Assembly (NCBI GenBank): GCA_933228895.1 | Contig: OW121846.1 | Span: forward strand, 150,458,746 to 150,522,745 | From: Platycnemis pennipes | Taxonomy: Eukaryota; Arthropoda; Insecta; Odonata; Platycnemididae | Direction: 5' to 3' | DNA: 64,000 nt | Shown: in pieces, positions 1 through 14,200 of the stretch | Layout of the letters: each line of letters opens with the position of its first letter | How positions within the stretch are numbered: position 1 is the first letter of the stretch | Notes under the pieces: generated by a model | Told to the model about the DNA's origin: nothing | Database searches by the model: none | Seen by the model: only the letters and a program-made list of their open reading frames with translations | Program-made: the position numbers and the translations under genes

Positions 1-3000
1 TACTATGGATCATCCATCTAAAATCACTTCTAGAGCCATCACTAGGCAACATTGACTCTTTCTACTCTTCTCAAGGAAATTCACTGAAATATTTGCAAAT
101 AAATCATCGATATTAAAAATATCGGTTCGTGGCTTTACTCTCTGTAAAGGATCATCCATCTAAAATCACTTCTAGAGCCATCTTTTGAAAAAATTAAAAC
201 TTTCTACTCTGCTCAGCAATGTAACCTGAATTATGTGCAAATAAATCATCGATATTAAATATATCGGTTCGTGGTTTTCCTCTCTAAAATGATCATCCAT
301 CTAAAGTCACTTCTAGAGCCATCTTTAGAAAAAATTGACACTTTCTACTCTTCTCAGCGATGTTCACTGAAATATGTGCAAATAAATCATCGAAATTAAA
401 AATATCGGTTCGTGGCTTTCCTCTCTATATAGGATCATCCATCTAAAATCACTGCTAGAGCCATCTTTTGAAAAAATTAAAACTTTCTACTCTTCTCAGT
501 GATGTTCACTGAATTATGTGAAAATAAATCATCGAAATTAAAAATATCGATTAATGTCACTCCTCTCTATAAAGGATCATCCATCTAAAATCACTTCTAG
601 AGCCATCTTTAGAAATAATTGACACTTTCTACTCCTCTCAGCGATGTTCACTGAATTATGTGCAAATTAATCAGCGAAAATAAAAATATCGATTCGTGGC
701 ATTCCTCTCTATTCTTGGTCTACCTTCAAAAATCACTTCTATAGCCATATTTAGAAAAAATTGACACTTTCTACTCTTCTCAGCGTTATTCACTGAATTA
801 TGTGCAAATAAATCATCTAAATTAAAAATATCGGTTCGTGGCTTTCCTCTCTATAAAGGATCATCCATCTAAAATCACTTCTAGAGCCATCTTTAGAAAA
901 AATTGACACTTTCTACTCTTCTCAGCAATGTTCACTGAATTATGTGCAAATTAATCAGCGAAAATGAAAATATCGATTCGTGGCTGCCCTCTCTATTCTT
1001 GGTCTACCTTCAAAAATCACTTCTACAGCCATATTTAGAAAAAATTGACACATTCTACACTTCTCAGCGTTATTCACTGAATTATATGCAAATAAATCAT
1101 CGAAATTAAAAATATCGGTTCGTGGCCTTCCTCTCTATTAAGGATCATCCATCTGAAATCACTTCTAGAGCCATCTTAAGAAAAAATTGACACTTTCTAC
1201 TCTTCTCAGCGATGTTCACTGAATTACGTTCAAATAAATCATCGAAATTAAAAATATCGATTCGTGGCCTTCCTCTCTATTAAGGATCATCCATCTGAAA
1301 TCAATTCTAGAGCCATCTTTAGAAAAAATTAAAACTTTCTACTCTTCTCAGCGATGCTCACTGAATTATGTGCAAATAAATCATCGATATTAAATATATC
1401 GGTTCGTGGTTTTCCTCTCTATAAAGGATCATCCATCTAAAATCACTTCTAGAGCCATCTTTAGAAAAAATTGACACTTTCTACTCTTCACAGCGATGTT
1501 CACTGAATTATGTGCAAATAAATCATCGAAATTAAGAATATCGATTCGTGGCACTCCTCTCTATTACTGATCATCCATCTAAAATCACTTCTACAGCCAT
1601 CATTAGAAAAAATCGACACTTTCTACTCTTCTCAGCGATATTCACTGAATTATGTACAAATAAATCATCGAAATTAAAAATATCGGATCGTGGCCTTCCA
1701 CTCGATTAAGGATCATCCATCTGAAATCACTTCTAGAGCCATCTTTAGAAAAAATTGACACTTTCTACTCTTCTCAGCGATGTTCACTGAATTACGTGCA
1801 AATAAATCATCGAAATTAAAAATATCGATTCGTGGCCTTCCTCTCTATTAAGGATCATCCATCTGAAATCACTTCTAGAGCCATCTTTAGAAAAAATCGA
1901 CACTTTCTACTCTTGTCAGCGTAATTCACTGAATTATGTGCAAATAAATCATCGAAATTAAAAATATTGATTCGTGGCCTTACTCTCTATTAAGGATCAT
2001 CCATCTGAAATCACTTCTAGAGCCATTTTTTGAAGAAATAGACACTTTCTACTCTTGTCAGCGATGTTCACTGAATTATGTGCAAATAAATCATCGAAAT
2101 TAAAAATATCGATTCGTGGCCTTCCTCTCTATTAAGGAACATCCATCTGAAATCACTTCTAGAGCCATCTTTTGAAGAAATAGACACTTTCTACACTTCT
2201 CAGCGATGTTCACTGAATTATGTGCATATAAATCATCGAAATTAAAAATATCGATTGGTGGCCTTCCTCTCTATTAAGGATCATCCATCTGAAATCACTT
2301 CTAGAGCCATCTATTGAAGAAATAGACACTTTCTACACTTCTCAGCGATGTTCACTGAATTACGTGCAAATAAATCATCGAAATTAAGAATATCGATTCG
2401 TGGCACTCCTCTCTATTACTGATCATCCATCTGAAATCACTTCTACAGCCATCTTTAGAAAAAATCGACACTTTCTACTCTTGTCAGCGATATTCACTGA
2501 ATTATGTGCAAATAAATCATCGAAATTAAAAATATTGATTCGTGGCCTTACTCTCTATTAAGGATCATCCTTCTGAAATCACTTCTAGAGCCATTTTTTG
2601 AAGAAATAGACACTTTCTACTCTTGTCAGCGATGTTCACTGAATTATGTACAAATAAATCATCGAATTTAAAAATATCGATTGGTCGCCTTCCTCTCTAT
2701 TAAGGATCATCCATCGGAAATCACTTCTAGAGCCATCTTTTGAAGAAATAGACACTTTCTACTCTTGTCAGCGATGTTCACTGAATTATGTGCAAATAAA
2801 TCATCGAAATTAAAAATATCGATTCGTGGCCTTCCTCTCTATTAAGGATCATCGATCTGAAATCACTTCTAGAGCCATCTTTTGAAGAAATAGACACTTT
2901 CTACTCATCTCAGCGATGTTCACTGAATTATGAGCATATAAATCATCGAAATTAAAAATATCGATTGGTGGCCTTCCTCTCTATTAAGGATCATCCATCT

Positions 3001-4543
3001 GAAATCACTTCTAGAGCCATCTTTAGAAAAAATTGACACTTTCTACTCTTCTCAGCGATGTTCACTGAATTACGTGCAAATAAATCATCGAAATAAAGAA
3101 TATCGATTCGTGGCACTCCTCTCTATTAAGGATCATCCATCTGAAATCATTTCTAGAGCCATCTTTAGAAAAAATTGACACTTTCTACTCTTCTCAGCGA
3201 TGTTTACTTAATTATGTGCAAATAAATCATCGAAATTAAAAATATCGATTCGTGGCCTTCCTCTCTATTAACGATCATCCATCTGAAATCACTTCTAGAG
3301 CCATCTTTAGAAAAAATTGACACTTTCTACTCTTGTCAGCGATATTCACTGAATTACGTGCAAATAAATCATCGAAATTAAGAATATCGATTCGTGGCAC
3401 TCCTCTCTATTACTGATCATCCATCTGAAATCACTTCTACAGCCATCTTTAGAAAAAATCGACACTTTCTACTCTTCTCAGCGATATTCACTGAATTATG
3501 TGCAAATAAATCATCGAAATTAAAAATATCGATTCGTGGCCTTACTCTCTATTAAGGATCATCCATCTGAAATCACTTCTAGAGCCATTTTTTGAAGAAA
3601 TAGACACTTTCTACACTTCTCAGCGATGTTCACTGAATTATGTGCATATAAATCATCGAAATTAAAAATATCGATTGGTGGCCTTCCTCTCTATTAAGGA
3701 TCATCCATCTGAAATCACTTCTAGAGCCATCTTTTGAAGAAATAGACACTTTCTACTCTTGTCAGCGATGTTCACTGAATTATGTGCAAATAAATCATCG
3801 AAATTAAAAATATCGATTCGTGGCCTTCCTCTCTATTAAGGATCATCCATCTGAAATCACTTCTAGAGCCATCTTTTGAAGAAATAGACACTTTCTACTC
3901 TTCTCAGCGATGTTCACTGAATTATGTGCATATAAATCATCGAAATTAAAAATATCGATTGGTGGCCTTCCTCTCTATTAAGGATCATCCATCTGAAATC
4001 ACTTCTAGAGCCATCTTTTGAAGAAATAGACACTTTCTACTCTTGTCAGCGATGTTCACTGAATTATGTGCAAATAAATCATCGAAATTAAAAATATCGA
4101 TTCGTGGCCTTCCTCTCTATTAAGGATCATCCATCTGAAATCACTTCTAGAGCCATCTTTTGAAGAAATAGACACTTTCTACTCTTCTCAGCGATGTTCA
4201 CTGAATTATGTGCATATAAATCATCGAAATTAAAAATATCGATTGGTGGCCTTCCTCTCTATTAAGGATCATCCATCTGAAATCACTTCTAGAGCCATCT
4301 TTTGAAGAAATAGACACTTTCTACTCTTGTCAGCGATGTTCACTGAATTATGTGCAAATAAATCATCGAAATTAAAAATATCGATTCGTGGCCTTCCTCT
4401 CTATTAAGGATCATCCATCTGAAATCACTTCTAGAGCCATCTTTAGAAAAAATTGACACTTTCTACTCTTCTCAGCGATGTTCACTGAATTACGTGCAAA
4501 TAAATCAGCGAAATAAAAAATATAGATTCGTGGCACTCCTCTC
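1..4543 (+). repeat. Higher-order satellite unit U1 (32 monomers)
   Basis: The unit starts with the diagnostic leading monomer (actaggcaac at 41) and is followed by the next leading monomer 4,543 bp later, which is 32 monomers less one base. The first ~2.3 kb follows the same order of monomer variants as U2 with few substitutions (for example cagcaatg at 227 against cagcgatg in U2). Near 2330 the two units part. The unit ends with a dimer run (3556-4407) and a terminal monomer carrying atcagcgaaataaaaaat. Its left edge coincides with the window start, so the true array continues upstream. Confidence 0.88.
3556..4407 (+). repeat. 284-bp satellite dimer run in U1
   Basis: Six monomers alternate strictly between two types. 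One has cttctcagcg (or acttctcagcg), gtgcatataaatc and cgattggtggcc. The other has cttgtcagcg, gtgcaaataaatc and cgattcgtggcc. The functional repeat length here is therefore 284 bp. Copies start at 3556, 3698, 3840, 3982, 4124 and 4266. Confidence 0.85.
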
Positions 4544-7500
4544 TACTATGGATCATCCATCTAAAATCACTTCTAGAGCCATCACTAGGCAACATTGACT
4601 CTTTCTACTCTTCTCAAGGAAATTCACTGAAATATTTGCAAATAAATCATCGATATTAAAAATATCGGTTCGTGGCTTTACTCTCTGTAAAGGATCATCC
4701 ATCTAAAATCACTTCTAGAGCCATCTTTTGAAAAAATTAAAACTTTCTACTCTGCTCAGCGATGTAACCTGAATTATGTGCAAATAAATCATCGATATTA
4801 AATATATCGGTTCGTGGTTTTCCTCTCTAAAATGATCATCCATCTAAAGTCACTTCTAGAGCCATCTTTAGAAAAAATTGACACTTTCTACTCTTCTCAG
4901 CGATGTTCACTGAAATATGTGCAAATAAATCATCGAAATTAAAAATATCGGTTCGTGGCTTTCCTCTCTATATAGGATCATCCATCTAAAATCACTGCTA
5001 GAGCCATCTTTTGAAAAAATTAAAACTTTCTACTCTTCTCAGTGATGTTCACTGAATTATGTGAAAATAAATCATCGAAATTAAAAATATCGATTCGTGT
5101 CACTCCTCTCTATAAAGGATCATCCATCTAAAATCACTTCTAGAGCCATCTTTAGAAATAATTGACACTTTCTACTCCTCTCAGCGATGTTCACTGAATT
5201 ATGTGCAAATTAATCAGCGAAAATAAAAATATCGATTCGTGGCATTCCTCTCTATTCTTGGTCTACCTTCAAAAATCACTTCTATAGCCATATTTAGAAA
5301 AAATTGACACTTTCTACTCTTCTCAGCGTTATTCACTGAATTATGTGCAAGTAAATCATCTAAATTAAAAATATCGGTTCGTGGCTTTCCTCTCTATAAA
5401 GGATCATCCATCTAAAATCACTTCTAGAGCCATCTTTAGAAAAAATTGACACTTTCTACTCTTCTCAGCGATGTTCACTGAATTATGTGCAAATTAATCA
5501 GCGAAAATGAAAATATCGATTCGTGGCTGCCCTCTCTATTCTTGGTCTACCTTCAAAAATCACTTCTACAGCCATATTTAGAAAAAATTGACACATTCTA
5601 CTCTTCTCAGCGTTATTCACTGAATTATATGCAAATAAATCATCGAAATTAAAAATATCGGTTCGTGGCCTTCCTCTCTATTAAGGATCATCCATCTGAA
5701 ATCACTTCTAGAGCCATCTTAAGAAAAAATTGACACTTTCTACTCTTCTCAGCGATGTTCACTGAATTACGTTCAAATAAATCATCGAAATTAAAAATAT
5801 CGATTCGTGGCCTTCCTCTCTATTAAGGATCATCCATCTGAAATCACTTCTAGAGCCATCTTTAGAAAAAATTAAAACTTTCTACTCTTCTCAGCGATGC
5901 TCACTGAATTATGTGCAAATAAATCATCGATATTAAATATATCGGTTCGTGGTTTTCCTCTCTATAAAGGATCATCCATCTAAAATCACTTCTAGAGCCA
6001 TCTTTAGAAAAAATTGACACTTTCTACTCTTCACAGCGATGTTCACTGAATTATGTGCAAATAAATCATCGAAATTAAGAATATCGATTCGTGGCACTCC
6101 TCTCTATTACTGATCATCCATCTAAAATCACTTCTACAGCCATCATTAGAAAAAATCGACACTTTCTACTCTTCTCAGCGATATTCACTGAATTATGTAC
6201 AAATAAATCATCGAAATTAAAAATATCGGATCGTGGCCTTCCACTCGATTAAGGATCATCCATCTGAAATCACTTCTAGAGCCATCTTTAGAAAAAATTG
6301 ACACTTTCTACTCTTCTCAGCGATGTTCACTGAATTACGTGCAAATAAATCATCGAAATTAAAAATATCGATTCGTGGCCTTCCTCTCTATTAAGGATCA
6401 TCCATCTGAAATCACTTCTAGAGCCATCTTTAGAAAAAATCGACACTTTCTACTCTTGTCAGCGTAATTCACTGAATTATGTGCAAATAAATCATCGAAA
6501 TTAAAAATATTGATTCGTGGCCTTACTCTCTATTAAGGATCATCCATCTGAAATCACTTCTAGAGCCATTTTTTGAAGAAATAGACACTTTCTACTCTTG
6601 TCAGCGATGTTCACTGAATTATGTGCAAATAAATCATCGAAATTAAAAATATCGATTCGTGGCCTTCCTCTCTATTAAGGAACATCCATCTGAAATCACT
6701 TCTAGAGCCATCTTTTGAAGAAATAGACACTTTCTACACTTCTCAGCGATGTTCACTGAATTATGTGCATATAAATCATCGAAATTAAAAATATCGATTG
6801 GTGGCCTTCCTCTCTATTAAGGATCATCCATCTGAAATCACTTCTAGAGCCATCTATTGAAGAAATAGACACTTTCTACTCTTGTCAGGGATGTTCACTG
6901 AATTATGTGCAAATAAATCATCGAAATTAAAAATATCGATTCGTGGCCTTCCTCTCTATTAAGGATCATCCATCTGAAATCACTTCTAGAGCCATCTTTT
7001 GAAGAAATAGACACTTTCTACTCTTCTCAGCGATGTTCACTGAATTATGTGCATATAAATCATCGAAATTAAAAATATCGATTGGTGGTCTTCCTCTCTA
7101 TTAAGGATCATCCATCTGAAATCACTTCTAGAGCCATCTTTAGAAAAAATTGACACTTTCTACTCTTCTCAGCGATGTTCACTGAATTACGTGCAAATAA
7201 ATCATCGAAATTAAGAATATCGATTCGTGGCACTCCTCTCTATTAAGGATCATCCATCTGAAATCACTTCTAGAGCCATCTTTAGAAAAAATTGACACTT
7301 TCTACCCTTCTCAGCGATGTTTACTTAATTATGTGCAAATAAATCATCGAAATTAAAAATATCGATCCGTGGCCTTCCTCTCTATTAAGGATCATCCATC
7401 TGAAATCACTTCTAGAGCCATCTTTAGAAAAAATTGACACTTTCTACTCCTGTCAGCGATATTCACTGAATTACGTGCAAATAAATCATCGAAATTAAGA

Positions 7501-10500
7501 ATATCGATTCGTGGCACTCCTCTCTATTACTGATCATCCATCTGAAATCACTTCTAGAGCCATCTTTTGAAGAAATAGACACTTTCTACTCTTGTCAGCG
7601 ATGTTCACTGAATTATGTGCAAATAAATCATCGAAATTAAAAATATCGATTCGTGGCCTTCCTCTCTATTAAGGATCATCCATCTGAAATCACTACTAGA
7701 GCCATCTTTTGAAGAAATAGACACTTTCTACTCTTCTCAGCGATGTTCACTGAATTATGTGCATATAAATCATCGAAATTAAAAATATCGATTGGTGGCC
7801 TTCCTCTCTTTTAAGGATCAACCATCTGAAATCACTTCTAGAGCCATCTTTTGAAGAAATAGACACTTTCTACTCTTGTCAGCGATGTTCACTGAATTAT
7901 GTGCATATAAATCATCGAAATTAAAAATATCGATTGGTGGCCTTCCTCTCTATTAAGGATCATCCATCTAAAATCACTTCTAGAGCCATCTTTTGAAGAA
8001 ATAGACACTTTCTACTCTTGTCAGCGATGTTCACTGAATTATGTGCAAATAAATCATCGAAATTAAAAATATCGATTCGTGGCCTTCCTCTCTATTAAGG
8101 ACCATCCATCTGAAATCACTTCTAGAGCCATCTTTTGAAGAAATAGACACTTTCTACTCTTCTCAGCGATGTTCACTGAATTATGTGCAAATAAATCATC
8201 GAAATTAAAAATATCGATTCGTGGCCTTCCTCTCTATTAAGGATCATCCATCTGAAATCACTTCTAGAGCCATCTTTAGAAAAAATTAAAACTTTCTACT
8301 CTTCTCAGCGATGCTCACTGAATTATGTGCAAATTAATCATCGATATTAAATATATCGGTTCGTGGTTTTCCTCTCTATAAAGGATCATTCGTCTAAAAT
8401 CACTTCTAGAGCCATCATTAGAAAAAATCGACACTTTCTACTCTTCTCAGCGATATTCACTGAATTATGTACAAATAAATCATCGAAATTAAAAATATCG
8501 GATCGTGGCCTTCCTCTCGATTAAGGATCATCCATCTCCAATCACTTCTAGAGCCATCTTTAGAAAAAATTGACACTTTCTACTCTTCTCAGCGATGTTC
8601 ACTGAATTACGTGCAAATAAATCATCGAAATTAAAAATATCGATTCGTGGCCTTCCTCTCTATTAAGGATCATCCATCTGAAATCACTTCTAGAGCCATC
8701 TTTAGAAAAAATTGACACTTTCTACTCTTGTCAGCGATGTTCACTGAATTATGTGCAAAAAAATCATCGAAATTAAAAATATCGATTCGTGGCCTTCCTC
8801 TCCATTAAGGATCATCCATCTGAAATCACTTCTAGAGCCATCTTTTGAAGAAATAGACACTTTCTACACTTCTCAGCGATGTTCACTGAATTACGTGCAA
8901 ATAAATCATCGAAATTAAGAATATCGATTCGTGGCACTCCTCTCTATTACTGATCATCCATCTGAAATCACTTCTACAGCCATCTTTAGAAAAAATCGAC
9001 ACTTTCTACTCTTGTCAGCGATATTCACTGAATTATGTGCAAATAAATCATCGAAATTAAAAATATTGATTCGTGGCCTTACTCTCTATTAAGGATCATC
9101 CATCTGAAATCACTTCTAGAGCCATTTTTTGAAGAAATAGACACTTTCTACTCTTGTCAGCGATGTTAACTGAATTATGTGCAAATAAATCATCGAATTT
9201 AAAAATATCGATTGGTGGCCTTCCTCTCTATTAAGGATCATCCATCGGAAATCACTTCTAGAGCCATCTTTTGAAGAAATAGACACTTTCTACTCTTGTC
9301 AGCGATGTTCACTGAATTATGTGCAAATAAATCATCGAAATTAAAAATATCGATTCGTGGCCTTCCTCTCTATTAAGGATCATCGATCTGAAATCACTTC
9401 TAGAGCCATCTTTTGAAGAAATAGACACTTTCTACTCATCTCAGCGATGTTCACTGAATGTTGAGCATATAAATCATCGAAATTAAAAATATCGATTGGT
9501 GGCTTTCCTCTCTATTAAGGATCATCCATCTGAAATCACTTCTAGAGCCATCTTTAGAAAAAATTGACACTTTCTACTCTTCTCAGCGATGTTCACTGAA
9601 TTACGTGCAAATAAATCATCGAAATAAAGAATATCGATTCGTGGCACTCCTCTCTATTAAGGATCATCCATCTGAAATCATTTCTAGAGCCATCTTTAGA
9701 AAAAATTGACACTTTCTACTCTTCTCAGCGATGTTTACTTAATTATGTGCAAATAAATCATCGAAATTAAAAATATCGATTCGTGGCCTTCCTCTCTATT
9801 AACGATCATCCATCTGAAATCACTTCTAGAGCCATCTTTAGAAAAAATTGACACTTTCTACTCTTGTCAGCGATATTCACTGAATTACGTGCAAATAAAT
9901 CATCGAAATTAAGAATATCGATTCGTGGCACTCCTCTCTATTACTGATCATCCATCTGAAATCACTTCTACAGCCATCTTTAGAAAAAATCGACACTTTC
10001 TACTCTTCTCAGCGATATTCACTGAATTATGTGCAAATAAATCATCGAAATTAAAAATATCGATTCGTGGCCTTACTCTCTATTAAGGATCATCCATCTG
10101 AAATCACTTCTAGAGCCATTTTTTGAAGAAATAGACACTTTCTACTCTTGTCAGCGATGTTCACTGAATTATGTGCAAATAAATCATCGAAATTAAAAAT
10201 ATCGATTCGTGGCCTTCCTCTCTATTAAGGATCATCCATCTGAAATCACTTCTAGAGCCATCTTTTGAAGAAATAGACACTTTCTACACTTCTCAGCGAT
10301 GTTCACTGAATTATGTGCATATAAATCATCGAAATTAAAAATATCGATTGGTGGCCTTCCTCTCTATTAAGGATCATCCATTTGAAATCACTTCTAGAGC
10401 CATCTTTTGAAGAAATAGACACTTTCTACTCTTGTCAGCGATGTTCACTGAATTATGTGCAAATAAATCATCGAAATTAAAAATATCGATTCGTGGCCTT

Positions 10501-11216
10501 CCTCTCTATTAAGGATCATCCATCTGAAAGCACTTCTAGAGCCATCTTTTGAAGAAATAGACACTTTCTACTCTTCTCAGCGATGTTCACTGAATTATGT
10601 GCATATAAATCATCGAAATTAAAAATATCGATTGGTGGCCTTCCTCTCTATTAAGGATCATCCATCTGAAATCACTTCTAGAGCCATCTTTTGAAGAAAT
10701 AGACACTTTCTACTCTTGTCAGCGATGTTCACTGAATTATGTGCAAATAAATCATCGAAATTAAAAATATCGATTTGTGGCCTTCCTCTCTATTAAGGAT
10801 CATCCATCTGAAATCACTTCTAGAGCCATCTTTTGAAGAAATAGACACTTTCTACTCTTCTCAGCGATGTTCACTGAATTATGTGCATATAAATCATCGA
10901 AATTAAAAATATCGATTGGTGGCCTTCCTCTCTATTAAGGATCATCCATCTGAAATCACTTCTAGAGCCATCTTTTGAAGAAATAGACACTTTCTACTCT
11001 TGTCAGCGATGTTCACTGAATTATGTGCAAATAAATCATCGAAATTAAAAATATCGATTCGTGGCCTTCCTCTCTATTAAGGATCATCCATCTGAAATCA
11101 CTTCTAGAGCCATCTTTAGAAAAAATTGACACTTTCTACTCTTCTCAGCGATGTTCACTGAATTACGTGCAAATAAATCAGCGAAATAAAAAATATAGAT
11201 TCGTGGCACTCCTCTC
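4544..11216 (+). repeat. Higher-order satellite unit U2 (47 monomers)
   Basis: The leading monomer is marked by actaggcaac at 4584, and the next comes 6,673 bp later, which is 47 x 142 less one. U2 shares the leading variant order with U1, U3, U4 and U5. It ends with the same dimer run (10229-11080) and terminal monomer as U1. It has 15 monomers more than U1, which fits insertion by unequal exchange in register. Confidence 0.88.
10229..11080 (+). repeat. 284-bp satellite dimer run in U2
   Basis: The same six-monomer alternation as in U1, exactly 852 bp, lies immediately before the terminal monomer of U2. One copy has catttgaaat (about 10379) and one has cgatttgtgg as private substitutions. 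Confidence 0.85.
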
Positions 11217-14200
11217 TACTATGGATCATCCATCTAAAATCACTTCTAGAGCCATCACTAGGCAACATTGACTCTTTCTACTCTTCTCAAGGAAATTCAC
11301 TGAAATATTTGCAAATAAATCATCGATATTAAAAATATCGGTTCGTGGCTTTACTCTCTGTAAAGGATCATCCATCTAAAATCACTTCTAGAGCCATCTT
11401 TTGAAAAAATTAAAACTTTCTACTCTGCTCAGCGATGTAACCTGAATTATGTGCAAATAAATCATCGATATTAAATATATCGGTTCGTGGTTTTCCTCTC
11501 TAAAATGATCATCCATCTAAAGTCACTTCTAGAGCCATCTTTAGAAAAAATTGACACTTTCTACTCTTCTCAGCGATGTTCACTGAAATATGTGCAAATA
11601 AATCATCGAAATTAAAAATATCGGTTCGTGGCTTTCCTCTCTATATAGGATCATCCATCTAAAATCACTGCTAGAGCCATCTTTTGAAAAAATTAAAACT
11701 TTCTACTCTTCTCAGTGATGTTCACTGAATTATGTGAAAATAAATCATCGAAATTAAAAATATCGATTCGTGTCACTCCTCTCTATAAAGGATCATCCAT
11801 CTAAAATCACTTCTAGAGCCATCTTTAGAAATAATTGACACTTTCTACTCCTCTCAGCGATGTTCACTGAATTATGTGCAAATTAATCAGCGAAAATAAA
11901 AATATCGATTCGTGGCATTCCTCTCTATTCTTGGTCTACCTTCAAAAATCACTTCTATAGCCATATTTAGAAAAAATTGACACTTTCTACTCTTCTCAGC
12001 GTTATTCACTGAATTATGTGCAAATAAATCATCTAAATTAAAAATATCGGTTCGTGGCTTTCCTCTCTATAAAGGATCATCCATATAAAATCACTTCTAG
12101 AGCCATCTTTAGAAAAAATTGACACTTTCTACTCTTCTCAGCGATGTTCACTGAATTATGTGCAAATTAATCAGCGAAAATGAAAATATCGATTCGTGGC
12201 TGCCCTCTCTATTCTTGGTCTACCTTCAAAAATCACTTCTACAGCCATATTTAGAAAAAATTGACACATTCTACTCTTCTCAGCGTTATTCACTGAATTA
12301 TATGCAAATAAATCATCGAAATTAAAAATATCGGTTCGTGGCCTTCCTCTCTATTAAGGATCATCCATCTGAAATCACTTCTAGAGCCATCTTAAGAAAA
12401 AATTGACACTTTCTACTCTTCTCAGCGATGTTCACTGAATTACGTTCAAATAAATCATCGAAATTAAAAATATCGATTCGTGGCCTTCCTCTCTATTAAG
12501 GATCATCCATCTGAAATCACTTCTAGAGCCATCTTTAGAAAAAATTAAAACTTTCTACTCTTCTCAGCGATGCTCACTGAATTATGTGCAAATAAATCAT
12601 CGATATTAAATATATCGGTTCGTGGTTTTCCTCTCTATAAAGGATCATCCATCTAAAATCACTTCTAGAGCCATCTTTAGAAAAAATTGACACTTTCTAC
12701 TCTTCACAGCGATGTTCACTGAATTATGTGCAAATAAATCATCGAAATTAAGAATATCGATTCGTGGCACTCCTCTCTATTACTGATCATCCATCTAAAA
12801 TCACTTCTACAGCCATCATTAGAAAAAATCGACACTTTCTACTCTTCTCAGCGATATTCACTGAATTATGTACAAATAAATCATCGAAATTAAAAATATC
12901 GGATCGTGGCCTTCCACTCGATTAAGGATCATCCATCTGAAATCACTTCTAGAGCCATCTTTAGAAAAAATTGACACTTTCTACTCTTCTCAGCGATGTT
13001 CACTGAATTACGTGCAAATAAATCATCGAAATTAAAAATATCGATTCGTGGCCTTCCTCTCTATTAAGGATCATCCATCTGAAATCACTTCTAGAGCCAT
13101 CTTTAGAAAAAATCGACACTTTCTACTCTTGTCAGCGTAATTCACTGAATTATGTGCAAATAAATCATCGAAATTAAAAATATTGATTCGTGGCCTTACT
13201 CTCTATTAAGGATCATCCATCTGAAATCACTTCTAGAGCCATTTTTTGAAGAAATAGACACTTTCTACTCTTGTCAGCGATGTTCACTGAATTATGTGCA
13301 AATAAATCATCGAAATTAAAAATATCGATTCGTGGCCTTCCTCTCTATTAAGGAACATCCATCTGAAATCACTTCTAGAGCCATCTTTTGAAGAAATAGA
13401 CACTTTCTACACTTCTCAGCGATGTTCACTGAATTATGTGCATATAAATCATCGAAATTAAAAATATCGATTGGTGGCCTTCCTCTCTATTAAGGATCAT
13501 CCATCTGAAATCACTTCTAGAGCCATCTATTGAAGAAATAGACACTTTCTACTCTTGTCAGGGATGTTCACTGAATTATGTGCAAATAAATCATCGAAAT
13601 TAAAAATATCGATTCGTGGCCTTCCTCTCTATTAAGGATCATCCATCTGAAATCACTTCTAGAGCCATCTTTTGAAGAAATAGACACTTTCTACTCTTCT
13701 CAGCGATGTTCACTGAATTATGTGCATATAAATCATCGAAATTAAAAATATCGATTGGTGGTCTTCCTCTCTATTAAGGATCATCCATCTGAAATCACTT
13801 CTAGAGCCATCTTTAGAAAAAATTGACACTTTCTACTCTTCTCAGCGATGTTCACTGAATTACGTGCAAATAAATCATCGAAATTAAGAATATCGATTCG
13901 TGGCACTCCTCTCTATTAAGGATCATCCATCTGAAATCACTTCTAGAGCCATCTTTAGAAAAAATTGACACTTTCTACCCTTCTCAGCGATGTTTACTTA
14001 ATTATGTGCAAATAAATCATCGAAATTAAAAATATCGATCCGTGGCCTTCCTCTCTATTAAGGATCATCCATCTGAAATCACTTCTAGAGCCATCTTTAG
14101 AAAAAATTGACACTTTCTACTCTTGTCAGCGATATTCACTGAATAACGTGCAAATAAATCATCGAAATTAAGAATATCGATTCGTGGCACTCCTCTCTAT

